This document shows positions 7,578-10,431 of a stretch of DNA of 10,431 nt, piece by piece. The notes beneath the pieces were generated by a model. It had not been told where the DNA came from, did not search any database, and was given only the letters and a program-made list of their open reading frames with translations. The number at the start of each line of letters is the position of its first letter. Position 1 is the first letter of the stretch. A program made the position numbers and the translations under genes. Source of the DNA: Mucilaginibacter sp. Its GTDB lineage: Bacteria; Bacteroidota; Bacteroidia; Sphingobacteriales; Sphingobacteriaceae. The DNA is taken from NCBI GenBank assembly GCA_025934475.1, contig JAICXZ010000049.1:1-10431 (forward strand). The letters are read 5' to 3'.

Positions 7578-8559
7578 ATTGTACTACAGCCGCGTTCTTG
7601 TTGTACTTATTGCGGTAATCAACCGGGGGCATGCCCGTTATTTTTTTGAATACATCTCTGAATGCTTTGATATCAGTATAACCAACATCATACATCACTT
7701 CGTAAATGGTTTTCTTATTACTTTCGAAGCTTTTTTTCGCGGCCTCAATCTTAACGCGCTGGATATATTCAACAACTGTATTGTGCGTCGATTTTTTGAA
7801 GCGCCGTTCGAAGGTGCGCCGAACAACATTGAATCTGTCAGAAAGCTCGTCGACCGTTATTTTCTGCTGAAAATTATTTTCGATGTATTCCTGTGCGTTT
7901 TTAACCACTTCGTCTTCATGATCTTTTTGCCCGCGGAAGATCGAAAACGGCGACTGCTCTGTGCGGCCCATATCCACCACAAAATATTTGGCGGCCAGAA
8001 TGGCCATTTCGCGGTTAGTATATTTCTCTACAAGGTATAGCAACAGGTTCCAATAGGACGTTGCACCACCGCTTGAGTATACGTGGTTTTCCTCCGTGAT
8101 CACTTTCTCATCAACCAGGTTAACCTCCGGGAACATGGACCTGAACTGGTTGGCAAAAAACCAATGCGTCGAACATTTTTTTCCATTAAGCAGCCCTGTT
8201 GATGCCAGCAAAAATGCGCCCAGGCAGAGGCTGGCCACTTCGGCGCCATTGTTATACTGATCGATGATCCAGGGAATCATGTCCTCGTTCATCTTAATGC
8301 CCGCGTTTAAATCGCCGAAAAGCGGTGGCACTATTACCAGGTCAGTTTTTTTAACTTCATCCAGCAACAGGTCCGTATGGATGGAAAATGCGCCTCCGTT
8401 AAGTTTTACCTCGCGGGAGCGGCCTACCAGTTGCACATTGAATAACGGCGGTTTATCCGCATTCTGCAAAAACATATTTACTGCTGTAAACATATAGCGC
8501 GGGTCGGCAATGCCCTGCAACACGGCGCTTTCGGGTACCAGGATCGAAACTGTTTTCAT
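7576..8559 (-). CDS. GlxA-family transcriptional regulator (DJ-1/PfpI-like domain + AraC HTH)
   Basis: The protein has 327 residues, the usual length for this class. The N-terminal half (about 3-195) is a DJ-1/PfpI (class I glutamine amidotransferase-like) fold with a nucleophile elbow SLCLGAF carrying Cys112, a following THW with His132, and the YSSGGATSYW segment. The C-terminal part (about 215-320) is an AraC/XylS double HTH with VDELSDRFNVVRRTFERRFK and the closing IYEVMYDVGYTD...F...GMPPVDYR signature. In this family the amidotransferase-like domain is generally taken to be a ligand-sensing module rather than an enzyme; the ligand cannot be predicted. The gene is convergent with the large membrane protein and divergent from the DinB/VOC/DoxX run, which it is likely to regulate (inference). 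The ATG at 8559 has no Shine-Dalgarno, and the predicted promoter lies so close that the mRNA may be leaderless. Confidence 0.93.
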   Translation of the reverse strand: MKTVSILVPESAVLQGIADPRYMFTAVNMFLQNADKPPLFNVQLVGRSREVKLNGGAFSIHTDLLLDEVKKTDLVIVPPLFGDLNAGIKMNEDMIPWIIDQYNNGAEVASLCLGAFLLASTGLLNGKKCSTHWFFANQFRSMFPEVNLVDEKVITEENHVYSSGGATSYWNLLLYLVEKYTNREMAILAAKYFVVDMGRTEQSPFSIFRGQKDHEDEVVKNAQEYIENNFQQKITVDELSDRFNVVRRTFERRFKKSTHNTVVEYIQRVKIEAAKKSFESNKKTIYEVMYDVGYTDIKAFRDVFKKITGMPPVDYRNKYNKNAAVVQ

Positions 8560-8563
8560 ATAA

Positions 8564-8595
8564 CAAATTTAGGCCGGGCTTCTGTCGCAATCAAC
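8564..8595 (-). promoter_or_regulatory. Candidate Bacteroidota-type promoter for the GlxA-family regulator
   Basis: Reading the minus strand, GTTG (8595-8592) is followed after exactly 20 nt by TAAATTTG (8571-8564). The second element matches TAnnTTTG perfectly and the first is one base off TTTG. Only four bases separate the -7 element from the ATG at 8559, so transcription would be expected to start at or within a few bases of the start codon. Confidence 0.6.
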
Positions 8596-8613
8596 CCTTA
8601 AGAATGTCGTATC
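8583..8613. promoter_or_regulatory. TGTCG direct repeat, candidate AraC-type operator
   Basis: TGTCGCAATC (8583-8592) and TGTCGTATC (8605-8613) are direct repeats starting 22 bp apart, about two helical turns. AraC-family proteins typically bind direct half-sites at this spacing. The first copy falls between the -33 and -7 elements of the regulator's own predicted promoter, which would suit autorepression; the second lies toward the divergent DinB-like gene. This is a pattern match in a 120-bp region, not proof of binding. Confidence 0.35.
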
Positions 8614-8619
8614 CGCGCG

Positions 8620-8650
8620 TTTTTCGGCGCTGATATTGGTACTAATTTGC
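8620..8650 (+). promoter_or_regulatory. Possible promoter for the DinB/VOC/DoxX run
   Basis: A TTTT near 8620 is followed after about 19 nt by TAATTTG (8643-8649), which resembles the Bacteroidota -7 element TAnnTTTG with one base missing. Initiation would fall near 8655, leaving a leader of about 25 nt before the ATG at 8680. The match is imperfect, as might suit an activator-dependent promoter. Confidence 0.3.
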
Positions 8651-8679
8651 ATCAATCAAACAGCTAAACAAAATTTATT

Positions 8680-9219
8680 ATGAAAAACGAGTTATCGGCT
8701 GAAATAGCAGGCACCAGGGACGTTCTTATAAATGTATTGAACAGCTTTAATGAAGAAAATATTAACGAGGTGCCATTTGAAGGCAGCTGGACCGGCGGGC
8801 AGGTTGCCGAGCATGTTCTCAAATCAGCATCTGGTGTATTGGCAGCTTTGGAAGGCGATACAAAACTGGCGGATCGCGACCCGGAACAAAACGTGGCGCA
8901 GCTGCGCGAGCTGTTTTTGAATTTCGACATTAAATTTAAATCACCTGATTTCATTATTCCATCAGATGAACCTAAGGATAAAGATTTCCTGATCAAAGCC
9001 CTGAGCACGACTTTTGACGGCATTGAAAAAAGCGCCGCTAGTGATGACCTTACTTTGATCTGTACCACGTTCGAGATGCCCGTGATGGGGTATCTGAGCC
9101 GGTCGGAATTTATCAATTTCACCTCCGTTCATACACAACGCCATATCCGACAGCTTAGTAACATACTCGATCATTTTGCAAAAACACATGACAACGCTCA
9201 ATCCATACATTTACTTTAA
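8680..9219 (+). CDS. DinB-like putative metal-dependent protein
   Basis: The protein has 179 residues and is predicted to be soluble and helical. It fits the DinB/YfiT-like four-helix-bundle superfamily: a conserved SWTGGQVAEHV segment places His45 at the end of an early helix, and HTQRHIRQL near the C-terminus supplies His151 and His155. These three form the metal-binding His triad typical of the fold, and all are present. Members include thiol transferases (bacillithiol or mycothiol dependent) and many proteins of unknown role, often damage- or stress-induced; the substrate here cannot be assigned. The start at 8680 follows an A/T-rich leader without a Shine-Dalgarno, normal for this phylum. 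The last 32 bases overlap the next gene, so the two are probably translationally coupled. It is the first gene of a run and is divergent from the GlxA-family regulator. Confidence 0.85.
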   Translation: MKNELSAEIAGTRDVLINVLNSFNEENINEVPFEGSWTGGQVAEHVLKSASGVLAALEGDTKLADRDPEQNVAQLRELFLNFDIKFKSPDFIIPSDEPKDKDFLIKALSTTFDGIEKSAASDDLTLICTTFEMPVMGYLSRSEFINFTSVHTQRHIRQLSNILDHFAKTHDNAQSIHLL

Positions 9220-9607
9220 CGGTAACTGCCGGGAGGCGATGATCTTTTATCAACAGTGTCTTGGTGGTCAGTTGAATATGCAAACGGTAGCCGGATCAGC
9301 GCTTGAGGACAGGTGCCCGGTTGCAATGCAGCGCAAAATAATTCATGCTACGTTGCTCAGCGGCGCTATATTCATTATGGGATCTGATATGTGCGATGCG
9401 GCCGGAGTAGTGCCGGGGAACACGATCGCCATTTCGTTAAATTGCAGCAGCGAGCAGGAGATCAACACCCTGTATGAGCGGTTTTCGGAGGGCGGTAAAG
9501 TGGTCGATCCGCTAAAGACCCAGTTTTGGGGTGGGATGTTTGGCCTGGTTGAGGATAAATTCGGGGTGAGATGGATGTTTAACTACGACAAAAACGAACT
9601 CAATTAG
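9188..9607 (+). CDS. PhnB-like VOC-superfamily protein (first of two)
   Basis: The protein has 139 residues from the ATG at 9188. It begins with the family-typical TTLNPYIYFNGNCREAM and FY, and has the central IIHATL (His53) and the C-terminal FWGGMFGLVEDKFGVRWM block that marks PhnB-like / 3-demethylubiquinone methyltransferase-like members of the glyoxalase/bleomycin-resistance (VOC) fold. Despite those names most members have no known reaction, and none is assigned here. An upstream in-frame TTG at 9176 would add four residues, but the ATG matches where the family normally starts, so it was chosen. The gene overlaps the DinB-like gene by 32 bases in another frame, pointing to co-transcription and coupling. 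It is a paralogue of the next gene. Confidence 0.9.
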   Translation: MTTLNPYIYFNGNCREAMIFYQQCLGGQLNMQTVAGSALEDRCPVAMQRKIIHATLLSGAIFIMGSDMCDAAGVVPGNTIAISLNCSSEQEINTLYERFSEGGKVVDPLKTQFWGGMFGLVEDKFGVRWMFNYDKNELN

Positions 9608-9654
9608 AATATTATCAATAACTTGTTTCAACAACCAATTAAAAACTCAATACA

Positions 9655-10080
9655 ATGGCAACCGTAAATCCATATTTAAACTTCCAGGATAATACCGAGG
9701 AAGCTTTCAATTTCTACAAATCAGTGTTCGGCACAGAATTTAGCGCCGTAGTGCGTTTTAAAGACTCGCCTATAGCCGGCAATGTAGCCGAGGCCGATAA
9801 AGACAAGATCATGCACATAGCACTCCCTATTGGCAACGGCAACCTGTTGATGGCAACCGATATGCTCAAATCCATGGGCCAGGAGCTAAAGACCGGCAAT
9901 AATTTTGCCCTGTCCATCAGCCCCGAAACTGAAGAAGAAGCCTTAAGGTTTTTCAATGGCCTTTCGGAAGGCGGAACTGTCGAGGCGCCGTTTAAGAAAG
10001 AATTTTGGGGTGGCTATTTCGGCATGCTTCTGGATAAATTCGGCGTTCGCTGGATGATCAACTATCAGCCTGCAAGCTAA
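9655..10080 (+). CDS. PhnB-like VOC-superfamily protein (second of two)
   Basis: The protein has 141 residues. It starts ATVNPYLNF, has KIMHIALPIG (His54) at the same position as His53 in the preceding gene, and ends with the same FWGG.FG...DKFGVRWM.NY block. It belongs to the same PhnB-like VOC family, but the two are clearly diverged in the first half (QDNTEEAFNFYKSVFG against NGNCREAMIFYQQCLG), so this is an old paralogue or a separately recruited relative, not a recent tandem copy. It follows the first VOC gene after 47 AT-rich bases and precedes the DoxX-like gene by 14, consistent with one transcription unit. VOC proteins usually act as dimers of paired repeats, so a heterodimer is possible but unproven. 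The substrate is unknown. Confidence 0.9.
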   Translation: MATVNPYLNFQDNTEEAFNFYKSVFGTEFSAVVRFKDSPIAGNVAEADKDKIMHIALPIGNGNLLMATDMLKSMGQELKTGNNFALSISPETEEEALRFFNGLSEGGTVEAPFKKEFWGGYFGMLLDKFGVRWMINYQPAS

Positions 10081-10094
10081 GAACGGAGGATGTG

Positions 10095-10431
10095 ATGACT
10101 ACAAAAACTATCAAAATACTTTGCTGGGTATTATTAGGGCTGTTCTGCCTCTTCCATGTATTCGATGCTATTGGCGGACTCAGCATGGCACAAGCCGGAA
10201 TCGACGCCATGCATGCCATGGGCTACCCGGTTTACCTGATGCCGTTCCTTGCTGTTTTGAAATTGTTGGGGATCGCTGCATTACTGCAAAACAAATTCAC
10301 AAGAATTAAAGAATGGGCATTTGCTGGCTTTTCGTTTACGCTGATTGGGGCCTCGGTGTCGCACATGTGTACCGACCACAATCCGCTGTTTGTTGTTCTG
10401 CCGATTGTTTTCCTCGCCATCTTATTCGTGG
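10095..10431 (+). CDS. DoxX-like small membrane protein, N-terminal part; runs off window
   Basis: The frame is open from the ATG at 10095 to the right edge (112 codons plus one base), so the C-terminus is missing. Hydrophobic segments lie at about residues 7-29, 46-64, 73-93 and from 98 to the edge. The pattern AMGYPVYLMPFLAVLKLLGI, a short basic loop (KFTRIKEW) and the later TDHNP match DoxX-like four-helix inner-membrane proteins, whose biochemical role is mostly unknown. A clear Shine-Dalgarno (GGAGG at 10085-10089) precedes the start, unusual compared with its neighbours and deciding it. An ATG at 10090 is followed at once by TGA and is not a start. The gene lies 14 bases behind the second VOC gene, so it is probably in the same operon. 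Confidence 0.85.
   Translation, partial: MTTKTIKILCWVLLGLFCLFHVFDAIGGLSMAQAGIDAMHAMGYPVYLMPFLAVLKLLGIAALLQNKFTRIKEWAFAGFSFTLIGASVSHMCTDHNPLFVVLPIVFLAILFV

Noticed and set aside
7579..8040. 153-codon plus-strand open frame
   Set aside because: It is antisense to the HTH half of the GlxA-family regulator, which is clearly the real gene.
8664..9122. 152-codon minus-strand open frame
   Set aside because: It is antisense to the DinB-like gene, which keeps its His triad; the antisense product is Ser-rich with no recognisable motif.
9176..9187. Upstream TTG start for the first VOC gene
   Set aside because: The ATG at 9188 gives the N-terminus normal for PhnB-like proteins, and nothing supports the four extra residues.
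10121..10309. 62-codon plus-strand frame near the right edge
   Set aside because: It overlaps the DoxX-like gene in another frame; the DoxX-like frame starting at 10095 has a Shine-Dalgarno and family-like membrane helices.
10232..10420. 62-codon minus-strand frame near the right edge
   Set aside because: It is antisense to the DoxX-like gene, with no family features and no visible start signals.

Overview
The window looks like a chromosome segment from a member of the Bacteroidota, most likely a Sphingobacteriaceae-type soil or water bacterium (Mucilaginibacter/Pedobacter-like). This is inferred from the gene families (a two-component propeller sensor with a Y_Y_Y domain, a group III truncated globin, a GlxA-type AraC regulator, DinB/PhnB-like/DoxX-like stress genes), from A-rich translation starts with few Shine-Dalgarno sites, and from promoter-like matches to the Bacteroidota consensus (TTTG, about 20 nt, TAnnTTTG). 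No RNA gene, CRISPR array, insertion sequence or phage gene was seen, and no stretch over 300 bases lacks a gene.

Layout. (1) Bases 1-2690, minus strand: the first 896 codons of a very large sensor protein whose C-terminus lies beyond the left edge. It has a signal peptide, 14 propeller blades, a Y_Y_Y domain, one membrane helix and the start of a long coiled coil. (2) A 164-bp divergent intergenic region with repeated GGGTTA/TAACCC elements. (3) 2855-3256, plus: a group III truncated haemoglobin with its haem-pocket residues intact. (4) 3375-7490, plus: a 1371-residue polytopic membrane protein with two Cache-like extracytoplasmic regions, a third extracytoplasmic loop, about 12 membrane helices, and a cytoplasmic P-loop NTPase-like module with atypical Walker motifs followed by a winged-helix-like stretch. 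It ends at a strong intrinsic terminator. (5) 7576-8559, minus: a GlxA-type regulator (DJ-1/PfpI-like domain plus AraC HTH). (6) 8680 to the right edge, plus: a compact run of DinB-like, PhnB-like VOC, second PhnB-like VOC and DoxX-like genes; the last is cut by the window end.

How the parts may work together (inference). The regulator at 7576-8559 is transcribed divergently from the DinB/VOC/VOC/DoxX run, across a 120-bp region that holds a good promoter for the regulator and a TGTCG direct repeat spaced two helical turns apart. It is therefore the natural candidate controller of that run, and perhaps of itself. The left half is dominated by two large membrane sensors with a small haem protein between them, but nothing in the sequence directly links the three.

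The most interesting object is the 1371-residue protein. Its domain order (Cache, Cache, multi-helix block, extracytoplasmic loop, degenerate P-loop NTPase, winged helix, two terminal helices) does not match any well characterised signalling class that I can name.
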